From: Thermoanaerobaculum sp964488355
GTDB lineage: Bacteria > Acidobacteriota > Thermoanaerobaculia > Thermoanaerobaculales > Thermoanaerobaculaceae
Direction: 5' to 3'
DNA length: 64,000 nt
NCBI GenBank assembly: GCA_964488355.1
Contig: CAZAUJ010000014.1
Location: forward strand, 1 to 64,000
Below, in pieces: positions 34,077 through 42,890 of this stretch. Position numbers and translations under genes: made by a program. Under the pieces are notes generated by a model. The model was given only the letters and a program-made list of their open reading frames with translations. It was not told where the DNA came from and did no database searches. The stretch's first letter is position 1. Each line of letters starts with the position of its first letter.

Positions 34077-35504
34077 CTAGACCTCCACCGCGACCTGATC
34101 GGTGGCGGGGGGGTGCTGCGCCAGCCACGGGGCCACCACCTGCTGGAGAAAGGCCTCCACCTGCTGGGGCGCACGCCCAGCAAAGCGCTGCGGGTCCAGC
34201 AGGGCCTCCAGCTCCTGGCGGCTAAAACCAAAGGCTGGGTCGGCAGCCACCAAATCCAGCAAGGGATTGTCGCGACCTTCCAGCTTGACCTGCGCCACCG
34301 CCTGCTGGGAAAGCTGCCGCAGCCGCTCGTGCAGTGCCTGGCGGTCGCCACCCCGGGCGGTGGCATGCATAAGGATGGCTTCGCTGGCTAGAAAGGGCAG
34401 GGCCTCCTTCAGGTTTCTCGCAATCATGGCCGGGTAGACCACCAAGCCGGCCGCCACGTTGGCCCACAGCAGCAGGTTGGCGTCTGCAGCCAAGAACGCT
34501 TCAGGTAATACCAGCCGGCGGTTGGCCGAATCGTCCAAGCTCCGCTCCAGCCATTGGGAGGCGGCGGTCCAGGCAGCGTTACCTGCCAGCTCGATGAGGT
34601 AACGGGCCAGGGCGCACAGGCGCTCGCAGCGCATGGGGTTGCGTTTGTAAGGCATGGCCGAGGAGCCCACTTGCGTGGTTTCCTGTGGCTCTTCCAGTTC
34701 ACCCAGCCGCGAAAGCAAGCGCACGTCGGTGGCAAAGCGGTAGGCCGATTGGGCCAGGCCTGAAAGGGGCGCCAGGAGGTAGTACTCCACCTTTCGCGGT
34801 GAGGTCTGGCCGGTGACGGGGTAGGTGCCGGGGAAACCGAACGCCTGGGCAATGGCGCGATCCAGCGCGTCCACTTTCTCGTGCGAGCCCAGGAGCTCCA
34901 AGAAGGACGCCTGCGTGCCGGTGGTGCCTTTGGCGCCGCGCAGCCGCAGCTGGTTTTTTTCCCGCTCCAGCCGCTCCGCATCCAGCAGCAAATCGTAAAG
35001 CCAGAGGCACGCGCGCTTGCCAACGGTGGTGGGTTGTGCCGGCTGAAAGTGCGTGTGCCCCAAGCACACCAGCTCCTTATGCCTCTGGGCAAAGGCAGCC
35101 AGCTGCACCACCACCGCTGCTGCCCGCCCCAACAGCAGCTCGGCCGCTTCCCGCAGCAGGATGAGGTCCGCGTTGTCGGTGACGAAGCAGGAGGTGGCGC
35201 CCAGGTGCAGCCAGGGCCCGGCCGCCGGCGCGACCTCGGCAAAAGCGCGGATATGAGCCATCACGTCGTGGCGCGTCTGCTTTTCGATTTCCGCTGCCCG
35301 GCGCAGCTCCTCATCGCTGGGCGTGAGGTGCGCTTCCATTTGCTGCAAGGCCTCGTCGGGGATGGGAAGGCCCAGCTCCTTCTCGGCCCTCGCCAGGGCG
35401 AGCCAAAGCTTTCGCCAAAGGGCGATGCGTCGTTTGGGGGAAAAAAGCTGGCGCATGACCGCAGAGGCGTAGCGGCCAGTGAGGGGGTGCACGAACTCGT
35501 CCAT
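34077..35504 (-). CDS. purB: adenylosuccinate lyase
   Basis: Adenylosuccinate lyase, which acts twice in purine synthesis. The fumarase-superfamily signature GSSAMPYKRNPMRCERL is present, with LGHTHFQPAQPTTVGKR and LHLGATSCFVTDNADLI. At 475 residues it is of the longer ADSL-like kind. ATG 35504 is chosen because MDEFVHPLTGRYAS starts the conserved region; an upstream M (35561) adds unrelated sequence. No Shine-Dalgarno sequence precedes it, and a CACAAT box sits only 6 nt upstream, so it may be leaderless. It heads a minus-strand operon with rlpA and the receptor. Confidence 0.95.
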   Translation of the reverse strand: MDEFVHPLTGRYASAVMRQLFSPKRRIALWRKLWLALARAEKELGLPIPDEALQQMEAHLTPSDEELRRAAEIEKQTRHDVMAHIRAFAEVAPAAGPWLHLGATSCFVTDNADLILLREAAELLLGRAAAVVVQLAAFAQRHKELVCLGHTHFQPAQPTTVGKRACLWLYDLLLDAERLEREKNQLRLRGAKGTTGTQASFLELLGSHEKVDALDRAIAQAFGFPGTYPVTGQTSPRKVEYYLLAPLSGLAQSAYRFATDVRLLSRLGELEEPQETTQVGSSAMPYKRNPMRCERLCALARYLIELAGNAAWTAASQWLERSLDDSANRRLVLPEAFLAADANLLLWANVAAGLVVYPAMIARNLKEALPFLASEAILMHATARGGDRQALHERLRQLSQQAVAQVKLEGRDNPLLDLVAADPAFGFSRQELEALLDPQRFAGRAPQQVEAFLQQVVAPWLAQHPPATDQVAVEV

Positions 35505-35507
35505 GCG

Positions 35508-35567
35508 GCTATTGTGCCATGGGCCACAAGCCGCCTTGACCAGCTTGTGAAGCCTAGGCACAATGGC
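35508..35567. repeat. paired inverted repeats in the purB/arcC divergent promoter
   Basis: GCTATTGTGCC (35508-35518) and GGCACAATGGC (35557-35567) are inverted copies with one mismatch. Each contains CACAAT pointing toward its own gene, so both copies resemble divergent -10 boxes. The arrangement could also be a binding site for one regulator of both genes. Confidence 0.5.
35536..35564 (+). promoter_or_regulatory. candidate sigma-70 promoter of arcC-argF
   Basis: TTGACC (35536-35541) and CACAAT (35559-35564) are separated by 17 bp. The implied start is near 35571, giving a short leader that contains the GGGAGGGGG ribosome site before ATG 35585. Confidence 0.45.
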
Positions 35568-35584
35568 TGCGGCGGGGAGGGGGT

Positions 35585-36553
35585 ATGAGCGCTGATAAAA
35601 AGCTTGCGGTGATTGCCTTTGGCGGCAACGCCTTGCTCCGCCCCCAAGACCACGGCACGCAGGAGGAGCAGTTCACCCTCGCCTGGAAGGCCACCCGCTG
35701 GCTGGCGGAGATCATCCACCGCGGGTATGAGCTGGCCATTGTGCACGGCAACGGGCCCCAGGTGGGCAACATCATGATCCAGGTGGAGGAGGCCATCACC
35801 AAGATCCCCCCGCAAACGCTGGATGTGTGCGTGGCCCAGACGGAGGGTTCCATCGGCTACATGCTGCAGAACCAGCTGCGCAACCGGCTTTTGGAGGAGC
35901 AAATCGAGAAGCCGGTGGTGACCGTGCTTACGGAGGTGGAGGTCTCACGCGACGACCCCGCCTTCGAAAACCCGTCCAAACCGGTGGGCCCTTACTTTAC
36001 GGCCTACCGCGCCAACCAGCTGATGCAGGAGCAGGGTTGGGTGATGGTGGAGGACGCGGGTCGTGGCTGGCGTAAGGTGGTTCCCTCACCGGTTCCCAAG
36101 CGCATCTTGGATGTGGACGTGGTGCGCCGGCTCATCGAGGGAGGGGCGGTGGTCATTGCCTGCGGCGGCGGTGGCATCCCCGTCTATCAGGACGTGGGCG
36201 GGTACTACCGGGGGGTGGAGGCGGTGATCGACAAGGATTACTCCGCTGCCATTCTGGCTAGGGAGCTGGGCGCTGACCTTTTCATCATCCTCACGCAGGT
36301 GCCGCAGGTGGCGGAAAATTACGGGCGGCCCAACCAGCGCTGGCTGTCGCAGCTTTCCGTGAGCAAGGCCAAGGAGATGCTGGAGGCGCACCAGTTTCCC
36401 CCGGGTTCGATGGGACCGAAAATCCGCGCGGCCCTGCAGTTCGTCGAGGCCACAGGGAAAGAGGTGCTGATAACCGATGCGGAGCACTTGAAGGATGCGT
36501 TGGCACGCAAGGCGGGCACCTTCGTCGTGCCCGACGGGAGGGACGAGGCATGA
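35585..36553 (+). CDS. arcC: carbamate kinase
   Basis: Carbamate kinase makes ATP and carbamate from carbamoyl phosphate, or runs in reverse to make carbamoyl phosphate. The 322-residue protein has VIAFGGNALLRP, VHGNGPQVGN, KPVGPYFT, VIACGGGGIPV and AVIDKDYSAAIL, as in the family. ATG 35585 is preceded by GGGAGGGGG. It overlaps argF's ATG by 4 nt. No arcA (arginine deiminase) is in the window, so its direction is not set by context. Confidence 0.96.
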   Translation: MSADKKLAVIAFGGNALLRPQDHGTQEEQFTLAWKATRWLAEIIHRGYELAIVHGNGPQVGNIMIQVEEAITKIPPQTLDVCVAQTEGSIGYMLQNQLRNRLLEEQIEKPVVTVLTEVEVSRDDPAFENPSKPVGPYFTAYRANQLMQEQGWVMVEDAGRGWRKVVPSPVPKRILDVDVVRRLIEGGAVVIACGGGGIPVYQDVGGYYRGVEAVIDKDYSAAILARELGADLFIILTQVPQVAENYGRPNQRWLSQLSVSKAKEMLEAHQFPPGSMGPKIRAALQFVEATGKEVLITDAEHLKDALARKAGTFVVPDGRDEA

Positions 36554-37491
36554 TGTTTCGCAACCCATGGCAACGCCACAAGGACTTGCTTTCCATTCAC
36601 GATCTGAGCGCAGAGGAGGTGGAGGCTCTTTTCCAGCTGGCGGAAAACGTCAAGGCGCGCCCGGATCGCTACCGCCGCGCCCTGGAGGGCAAGACCTTGG
36701 CAATGATTTTTGAAAAGGCTTCCACTCGCACCCGCGTTTCGTTTGAGGTGGGGATGCTGCAGTTGGGAGGGCATGCCCTTTTCCTTTCCAGCCGCGACAT
36801 CCAAGTTGGGCGCGGTGAGACCATAGCCGACACCGCCAGGGTGCTCTCACGGTACGTGGACGGCATCATGGCCCGCACGTTTGCCCACGAGACGGTGGTG
36901 GAGCTGGCGCGGCATGCTTCGGTGCCGGTGATCAACGGCCTCACCGACCTCTTGCACCCCTGCCAGGCCCTGGCCGATTACTTCACCGTGCGGGAAAAGT
37001 TTGGGCACACCCGAGGCTTGACGCTGGCGTATGTGGGGGATGGCAACAACATGTGCCACTCCCTGCTCTTCGGCGGGCCCAAGGTGGGCATGCACGTGCG
37101 CGTGGCCACGCCCCCGGGCTACCGTCCCAAGGAGGCCGTTCTGCAGCTGGCCCTGGCCGACGCGGCAGCTGCGGGCACCCGCATCGAGCTGTTTGATACG
37201 CCCGAGGAGGCGGTGGCCGGAGCCCACGTGGTCTATACCGACGTTTGGGCCTCGATGGGCCAAGAAGCGGAAGCGGAGCAGCGCACGCGCGACTTCGCCG
37301 GTTTCCAGGTAACCCCGGAGCTAATGGAGCGTGCGCAGCCTGAGGCGCTGTTCATGCATTGTTTGCCCTGCCATCGAGGGGAGGAGGTGCATGACGCGGT
37401 GGCCGACGGCCGCTGGTCGGTCATCTTCGACGAGGCAGAAAACCGCCTGCACGTTCAGAAGGCCATCCTGCTCTTGCTCTTGACCCGTTAA
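36550..37491 (+). CDS. argF: ornithine carbamoyltransferase
   Basis: The 313-residue enzyme joins carbamoyl phosphate and ornithine to give citrulline. It carries KASTRTRVSF (carbamoyl-phosphate binding), HPCQALADYFTV and the ornithine-site HCLPCHRGEEV. The start overlaps the arcC stop (ATGATG), so either ATG 36550 or 36553 is possible. The BtuB-like receptor begins 18 nt downstream on the same strand. Co-location with arcC suggests coupling of carbamoyl-phosphate supply and citrulline formation or breakdown. Confidence 0.96.
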   Translation: MMFRNPWQRHKDLLSIHDLSAEEVEALFQLAENVKARPDRYRRALEGKTLAMIFEKASTRTRVSFEVGMLQLGGHALFLSSRDIQVGRGETIADTARVLSRYVDGIMARTFAHETVVELARHASVPVINGLTDLLHPCQALADYFTVREKFGHTRGLTLAYVGDGNNMCHSLLFGGPKVGMHVRVATPPGYRPKEAVLQLALADAAAAGTRIELFDTPEEAVAGAHVVYTDVWASMGQEAEAEQRTRDFAGFQVTPELMERAQPEALFMHCLPCHRGEEVHDAVADGRWSVIFDEAENRLHVQKAILLLLLTR

Positions 37492-37509
37492 GCGAAGAAA
37501 GAGCTGGCC

Positions 37510-39255
37510 ATGCGGTTGATGGTTGGCTTGCTAGGGCTGGGTCTTTTTGCTCTCCCCTGCGCCGCTCAGTTCACGGAGCAGCTCACGGTGGTAGGCAGCC
37601 GCCTTCCCGGCACGCCGCTGCGGCGGGTTTGGGTTTGGCAGGCGGAGGAGCTGGACAAGCTCCCCCTGCGCCATTGGTCCGATTTGCTGCGCTTGGTAGC
37701 AGGTGCGGGACTTGCTCGGCGGGGTGTGTTCGGCATTCAGGCCGACGCTGCCTTGGCGGGGGCCCCCTTCGAAGGCCTGTTGGTGCTGGTCAACGGCGTG
37801 CCCGTCAACGACCCGCAGACCGGCCACTTCCATCTGGACGTGCCCTTCCCAGCTGGTGCCATTGAGCGGGTGGAGGTGCTGGCCGGAGCAGCCTCCACCC
37901 TTTTCGGCAGCAGCGCGGTGGGGGGTGTGGTGGCCATTACCACCAAACAGGCTGCCCACTGGCAGGGGCGCCTGGCCATGGGCAGCGACAGCCTTTCCGC
38001 CGCGTCCCTGGCTGGGCCCTTAGGTTCCCACTGGGGGTTTTTCGCTGAGCGGGCGGAGGCCGCGGGTTTTCGTGCCGATGCGGATTTCCACTTGGGCCGG
38101 GCCACCCTGGTGGGGCGGGGGACCCTGGCAGGCTTTCGCCTCTTGACGATGCTGTCCACCGGGCAGCAGCAGTTCGGTGCCTGGACCTTTTACTCCAGCC
38201 GCTTCCCCCACCAGCGGGAGCGCACGACGGTGGCTTTGGCTACCTTGCGGGCAGAAAAGTCCCTGGGGCCTGGGGGACGCCTGGAGATCCTGGTGGGCGG
38301 CCGGCAGCACCGGGACGTGTACCTCCTGGACAAGACTCGCCCCGTCTGGTACCGCAACCGCCACCGCACCCGCCAGGCCTACGTAGGGATGGTCCTTCGT
38401 GGTGGCAGGAAGGACCTCTCCTGGGCGCTAGGGGTGGATGGGGAGCGGCAGCTTTTGGCTTCCTCTCGCCTGGGTTACCACGCGCGCAACCGCCTTGGCC
38501 TTTTCGGCGAGCTGGCGAGAAGCTGGGACCGGTGGGCCCTTCACCTGCAGGGTAGGCACGACTGGCACCCAGGTCAAGGGCGCTTCACCCCCGGTTTCAA
38601 CCTCACCTACGGTTCGGACTCCGGGTGGCGCTGGGGAGTGGGCTTGGCGGCGGCGTTTCGCCTTCCTTCCTTCACCGAGCTGTACTACCAGTCGCCCGCA
38701 TCGGTGGGAAACCCTGACCTCCAGCCGGAGCAGTCCTGGACAGCCGAAACCACGGTCGAGTTGCCCCTGGCCCACGGAACCTGGCGCTTGGGTCTTTTTC
38801 GCCGTCGGGCGCGCGATTTGGTGGACTGGGTGCGCAGCGAGGGGGGCACGTACCACGCGCGCAACCACGCCCGCGCCACCACCGTGGGTGCCAGCGCCGA
38901 CAGCCAATGGACGCTTTCCCACGGCCGCCTGGGGCTGTCCCTCGCGTATCTGGAAAGCCGCATTGCTGTGGATGCCACCCGCTCTGCCTACGCTCTTACC
39001 CACCCACGCTGGGAGGGCAGCCTGTTTGGGGCTGCGGCCTGGGGTCGCGCGGAGCTGGCCGGCAGCCTCACCTACCGCAAGCCACAGGGGAGGGGCGGGT
39101 TCCCCCTGGTGGAGCTGAGCTGGCGCTGGCCCCTGGGCTCCCCACTGAGCTTGGAAGCTTCAGTTTTCAACCTGCTCAACAGGCGTTATCAGGAGGTGCC
39201 GGGTGTGCCCCAGCCCGGGCGGCTTTGGCTGGCAGCCCTGGCTTGGAGGCCCTGA
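37510..39255 (+). CDS. TonB-dependent receptor, BtuB-like
   Basis: A 581-residue outer membrane receptor with signal peptide (MRLMVGLLGLGLFALPCAAQ), a TonB-box-like stretch EQLTVVGSR, a plug with LLVLVNGVPVNDPQTGHFHL and VEVLAGAASTLFGSSAVGG, and a barrel with AFRLPSFTELYYQSPASVG and a NLLNRRYQ motif. The size and plug resemble BtuB and catecholate-type receptors rather than Oar. Ligand unknown; no cobalamin riboswitch precedes it because only 18 nt separate it from argF. It converges with the TPR gene. Confidence 0.85.
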   Translation: MRLMVGLLGLGLFALPCAAQFTEQLTVVGSRLPGTPLRRVWVWQAEELDKLPLRHWSDLLRLVAGAGLARRGVFGIQADAALAGAPFEGLLVLVNGVPVNDPQTGHFHLDVPFPAGAIERVEVLAGAASTLFGSSAVGGVVAITTKQAAHWQGRLAMGSDSLSAASLAGPLGSHWGFFAERAEAAGFRADADFHLGRATLVGRGTLAGFRLLTMLSTGQQQFGAWTFYSSRFPHQRERTTVALATLRAEKSLGPGGRLEILVGGRQHRDVYLLDKTRPVWYRNRHRTRQAYVGMVLRGGRKDLSWALGVDGERQLLASSRLGYHARNRLGLFGELARSWDRWALHLQGRHDWHPGQGRFTPGFNLTYGSDSGWRWGVGLAAAFRLPSFTELYYQSPASVGNPDLQPEQSWTAETTVELPLAHGTWRLGLFRRRARDLVDWVRSEGGTYHARNHARATTVGASADSQWTLSHGRLGLSLAYLESRIAVDATRSAYALTHPRWEGSLFGAAAWGRAELAGSLTYRKPQGRGGFPLVELSWRWPLGSPLSLEASVFNLLNRRYQEVPGVPQPGRLWLAALAWRP

Positions 39256-39262
39256 GCTGGCA

Positions 39263-40231
39263 CTACTTGAGACGCGCCTCCAAGGTGGCGATGGTGGCTC
39301 GGACCTGAGCGGCCATGGGGTCGTCGCCATGGCGGGCGAGCCAGGCTTTCTTGGCTGCCAAGGCTTCGGCGTAGCGACCGGCCAAGGCCAAGCAGTCGGA
39401 CATTTCCAGTGTGAGGTCCAGGTTTTCCTTGGCCAGGGCCTGGGCGCGCTGGAAGTGCTCCAAGGCCTTGGTGCTCACCCCCAGCGCCAGGAAGCTCTTG
39501 CCGGCCAACACCTCTGCTGGGGCGGAGGTGGGGTCGGCGAGGATGGCCTGCTCGGCCATGGGCGCCGCTTCGTGGTAGCGACCGGTGTCGTACAACAGCG
39601 CCGCCAGGTTGAAGCGGGAGTAGAAATCGAAGGAGTCGGCCAACAGGGCTTGCCGGAAGGCCTCTTCCGCCCCTCCCAGGTCACCGGCGAGGCGCAGCTG
39701 CACCCCCAGGTTGTTGGCTGCAGCCGCATAGCTGGGGTCGGTGGCCACCGCCTGGCGGAGGTTTTCCAGCGCCTGCTCACGCTTGCCGTGGCGGGCAGCT
39801 TCCAGGCCGGCAGTCATGAGCTTGCGCGCCGTTCTCCGCACCGCCGATTCAACCGTGGGTGTGGCTTCCGGCCGCGGATTCCGCCGCAGCACGATGTCCA
39901 GCCTTTCCTTGCCCAGCACCCCAAGGCGTGTGCTCCAGGGGAGGAAGCCCTCGGCGCGCACGCGTACCTCCCAAACCTCGCTGCGCTGGGGCAAGGCCAG
40001 GGCGTAGAAGCCCTGAGGATCGGTGACGGCGTAGTCGGTGCGAAACTCGCTGTTGAGGTAAACCTCCACCACAGCGTTGGCAATGGGTTGGCCATCCACG
40101 GTGGTCACGTAGCCAAAAATGGCCGGCCGCCCAGGGGGCAAGTTGTTGACGTAGCCCCAGGAGGAGGGGTTCTCCTGCGTGGCTGCCACCGACGCGCAAA
40201 AAGCAAACGCAAACGCCAGGCACCTATTCAT
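39263..40231 (-). CDS. secreted carboxypeptidase-regulatory-domain/TPR protein
   Basis: A 322-residue protein starting with a signal peptide (MNRCLAFAFAFCASVAAT). Residues about 35-125 form a carboxypeptidase-regulatory-like beta domain (IFGYVTTVDGQPIANAVVEVYL; VTDPQGFYALALP), and about 145-320 are TPR repeats (LENLRQAVATDPSYAAAANNLG, AEEAFRQALLADSF). It may organise an envelope complex. ATG 40231 has GGAGAGG upstream; a start at 40255 adds only eight residues. It follows another TPR gene on the same strand with 42 nt between, suggesting one operon. Confidence 0.8.
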   Translation of the reverse strand: MNRCLAFAFAFCASVAATQENPSSWGYVNNLPPGRPAIFGYVTTVDGQPIANAVVEVYLNSEFRTDYAVTDPQGFYALALPQRSEVWEVRVRAEGFLPWSTRLGVLGKERLDIVLRRNPRPEATPTVESAVRRTARKLMTAGLEAARHGKREQALENLRQAVATDPSYAAAANNLGVQLRLAGDLGGAEEAFRQALLADSFDFYSRFNLAALLYDTGRYHEAAPMAEQAILADPTSAPAEVLAGKSFLALGVSTKALEHFQRAQALAKENLDLTLEMSDCLALAGRYAEALAAKKAWLARHGDDPMAAQVRATIATLEARLK

Positions 40232-40273
40232 GGCGTGCCTCTCCAAGATGGACAACGCTTGGCACCCTGCCCG

Positions 40274-41062
40274 TCATTCCGGTGGCCGAGGGGGCAGGTG
40301 GGCCAAGGCGCGCTCCAGGTCGGCGACGAAACCTGGGTTGGGCTTGATGCCCAGGCCCATGGCTTGGTCCAAGGCTTCCTTGGCGGCCCAGGGGTCACCT
40401 TCCAGCAAAAGCGCCACGGCCAGGTTGTAATGGGCTGGGCCATTTTTGGGATCCAGCGCCACGCAGAGCACTAGGTTGCTGATTCCACCGGCCCGATCTC
40501 CGGTGCGCAGGCGAGCCAAACCTGTGAGGTAGAACACCTCGGCCGGAATGCCGGCGGCGGTTTCCGCCTGCCAGCGCTTGCGGGCCAGGAACTCCTCGGT
40601 GGCCATACGCGCCCTGGCCAGGTTGGTCATGGGGGAAAGGGCGCTCCCGCCACCACCGGCGGCTGTGGCTGGGGTTTTCCCCTGCTGCAGGCGCATAAGG
40701 TCGGCGAACTGCCGGGCCCGATCAGCCGCTTCCTGCCGCGTTTCCAGCTCGGCGAGGGCAGCGTTTTGCTGCAGGCGGACGTAGCGCTCCTGGGCTTCCT
40801 CCAGCACCGGAATGGCCTCGGCGTAGCGCTGTTGCAGACACAAAACCCGACCCAACCCTAGGTAGGCACTGGGCAGCTCGGGCGTGGTGCGCAGGGCCTG
40901 ACGAAAAGCCTGCTCCGCCCCCTGGAGGTCTCCCTTTTGCAGCAAGCTCTGTCCCTTGGCCACCTGGCTGCGCGCCAGCGCCAGGCGGGTGCCATCTTGG
41001 GCTGCCGCCGTGGTCACGAGCCCGAAAACCGCTAACAAGAAACGCAAGCAGGCTTTGCTCAT
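40274..41062 (-). CDS. secreted TPR protein
   Basis: A 262-residue protein with a signal peptide (MSKACLRFLLAVFGLVTTAAA) and TPR repeats: LLQKGDLQGAEQAFRQALRT and SAYLGLGRVLCLQQRYAEAIPVLEEA, and later GPAHYNLAVALLLEGDPWAAKEALDQA. A Gly-rich low-complexity run (ATAAGGGGSALS) separates two halves. It starts the two-gene TPR cluster. The function is unknown; partners are likely among envelope proteins. Confidence 0.78.
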   Translation of the reverse strand: MSKACLRFLLAVFGLVTTAAAQDGTRLALARSQVAKGQSLLQKGDLQGAEQAFRQALRTTPELPSAYLGLGRVLCLQQRYAEAIPVLEEAQERYVRLQQNAALAELETRQEAADRARQFADLMRLQQGKTPATAAGGGGSALSPMTNLARARMATEEFLARKRWQAETAAGIPAEVFYLTGLARLRTGDRAGGISNLVLCVALDPKNGPAHYNLAVALLLEGDPWAAKEALDQAMGLGIKPNPGFVADLERALAHLPPRPPE

Positions 41063-41198
41063 GCGTTCATCTTACTCGTGGTGCTGCCCTCAGCGCCACC
41101 TTGGCACGAGGCGTGGGGCTTGTGGGCGGATGTAAAATGGCATGCTGATTGCTACGCCGCCCTGGGGGCGGCACGCCCACGAGAAGAAGGAGGTGGCT

Positions 41199-42155
41199 GT
41201 GATTGAGGTCCAACAGCTGTGCAAGCGCTACTTTGACCGCGAGGTGGTCAAAAACGTGAGCTTTTTTGTGCCCGAAGGTGAGGTGCTGGGCTTTTTGGGG
41301 CCGAACGGCGCTGGCAAGACCACCACCATGCGCATGATTTGCGCCTTCTTGCCCCCCACCTCGGGAAGCGTGCGTGTGGCCGGCATTGATTTGGCGGAGG
41401 ATCCTCTGGGGGTCCGCTCGCGCATCGGGTACCTGCCAGAAAACGTGGCGCTTTATCCGGAGATGCGGGTGGAGGAGTTCCTGCGCTTTCGCGCCGCCAT
41501 CGAAGGTGTTCCTGCCGGCCAGGTTCCGGAGCGGCTTTCCTACGTGCTGGAGCGCTGCATGCTTACCGACGTGCGCCGGCAAATCATCGGCACCCTTTCC
41601 AAGGGTTATCGGCAACGGGTGGGCTTGGCGGCTGCGCTGATTCACAAGCCGCCGGTGCTGATCTTGGACGAGCCGACGGTCGGCCTGGACCCGCGGCAGA
41701 TCGTCAAGATCCGCGAGCTCATTTCCGAGCTGGGCACCGACCACACGGTGATCCTCTCCACCCACATCCTGCCGGAGGTGGAACAGGTATGCCAGCGGGT
41801 GCTGATCATCGACGACGGTCGCATCGTCGCCGATGGCACGCCCCACTCCCTGCGCTCTGGCTTTTCCGGGCTTTCCGCGGTGACCGTGGAGCTGGAAGGG
41901 GCCGACGATGGGGCTGCGGACCTGCTGGCCCGCGTTGGCGGTGTGGAAAAGGTGGAGAAGCTGGCCGATGGTCGCTGGCAGCTTTCGGTGCGGGACGGAA
42001 AGGACGTGCGGCGGGAGGTGTTTCAGTTGGCGGTGGCGCGCGGATGGGTGCTCACCGAGCTCGCCCAATCCGTGCCCAGCTTGGAAGACGTGTTCCTGCG
42101 GCTGACCACCAAGGAGGTGGGAGCTGAAGCGGCGGAGGAGGTACACCATGCGTAA
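41199..42155 (+). CDS. ABC transporter ATP-binding protein (GldA/CcmA-like)
   Basis: The 318-residue ATPase of an ABC-2 exporter. It has Walker A GPNGAGKTTTMR, a Q-loop region, signature LSKGYRQRVGLAAALI, Walker B VLILDEPTVGLD and H-loop STHIL. GTG 41199 is chosen because GAAGGAGG sits 5 nt upstream; the earlier start adds 19 residues without family match. A C-terminal extension (about 220-318) is typical of GldA-like proteins. It precedes the permease with an 8-nt overlap. Confidence 0.92.
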   Translation: MIEVQQLCKRYFDREVVKNVSFFVPEGEVLGFLGPNGAGKTTTMRMICAFLPPTSGSVRVAGIDLAEDPLGVRSRIGYLPENVALYPEMRVEEFLRFRAAIEGVPAGQVPERLSYVLERCMLTDVRRQIIGTLSKGYRQRVGLAAALIHKPPVLILDEPTVGLDPRQIVKIRELISELGTDHTVILSTHILPEVEQVCQRVLIIDDGRIVADGTPHSLRSGFSGLSAVTVELEGADDGAADLLARVGGVEKVEKLADGRWQLSVRDGKDVRREVFQLAVARGWVLTELAQSVPSLEDVFLRLTTKEVGAEAAEEVHHA

Positions 42156-42888
42156 GCTTTGGGCCATCGTCACGCGCGAGCTGGGGGCGTACTTCTCCTC
42201 GCCTCTGGCTTACGTGGTGCTCACCGCGTTTCTGTTCGTCAACGGGTTCGTTTTTTGGCTGATCGTGGCCTACCTCAACGATCCACGCACGCGTGCCATG
42301 GCGCCCTTGCGCCTGCTCTTCGGCGGCACCATGTACTTCTGGCTTTTGCTGCTGTTCGTGGTGCCGGTGATCACCATGCGTCTTTTGGCGGAAGAGCGCC
42401 GGACCGGTACCTTGGAGCTGCTGCTCACCGCTCCGGTGACGGAAGCACAGGTGGTGCTGGGTAAGTTCCTGGGAGCATGGTTGTTTTATCTCTTCCTGTG
42501 GCTTCCCACCCTCGCCTACGTGGGCATCCTGGCCAGCTACGCCAGCATTGACCTGGGTCCGGTGGCGGCAGGGTATTTGGGCATCGCGCTTTTGGGTTTG
42601 CTTTTTGCCAGCGTGGGGGTTTTGACTTCCGCCCTGAGCAAGAACCAAATTGTGGCGGCAATCTTTGCCTTCGCGGCGCTGGTGGTGGTCTTTTCCGTGG
42701 GTTTGGTGGAGAACCTTCTCACCAACCCCACGCTGAAAAATACCCTTTCCTACATGAACCTGTGGGATCACATGGATGACTTCGCACGGGGTTTGGTGGA
42801 CACGCGCCGGCTGGTGTACCCGCTTTCGGTCACCGGGCTGTTTTTGTTTCTTTCCGTCAAGGCCTTGGAAGCAGTGAAGGGGAGGTAG
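42148..42888 (+). CDS. ABC-2 transporter permease (GldF-like)
   Basis: A 246-residue permease with six hydrophobic helices (about 15-38, 60-82, 105-125, 138-158, 165-190, 220-240). It opens MRKLWAIVTRELGAYFSSPL, the family start, and has TMRLLAEERRTGTLELLLTAPV, the conserved coupling helix of ABC-2 permeases. The gene starts inside the ATPase gene and is followed after 2 nt by the GldG-like gene, so the three form one operon. Confidence 0.9.
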   Translation: MRKLWAIVTRELGAYFSSPLAYVVLTAFLFVNGFVFWLIVAYLNDPRTRAMAPLRLLFGGTMYFWLLLLFVVPVITMRLLAEERRTGTLELLLTAPVTEAQVVLGKFLGAWLFYLFLWLPTLAYVGILASYASIDLGPVAAGYLGIALLGLLFASVGVLTSALSKNQIVAAIFAFAALVVVFSVGLVENLLTNPTLKNTLSYMNLWDHMDDFARGLVDTRRLVYPLSVTGLFLFLSVKALEAVKGR

Positions 42889-42890
42889 CT

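Noticed and set aside
37492..37509. Cobalamin riboswitch before the BtuB-like receptor
   Set aside because: Only 18 nt separate it from argF, too short for a riboswitch.
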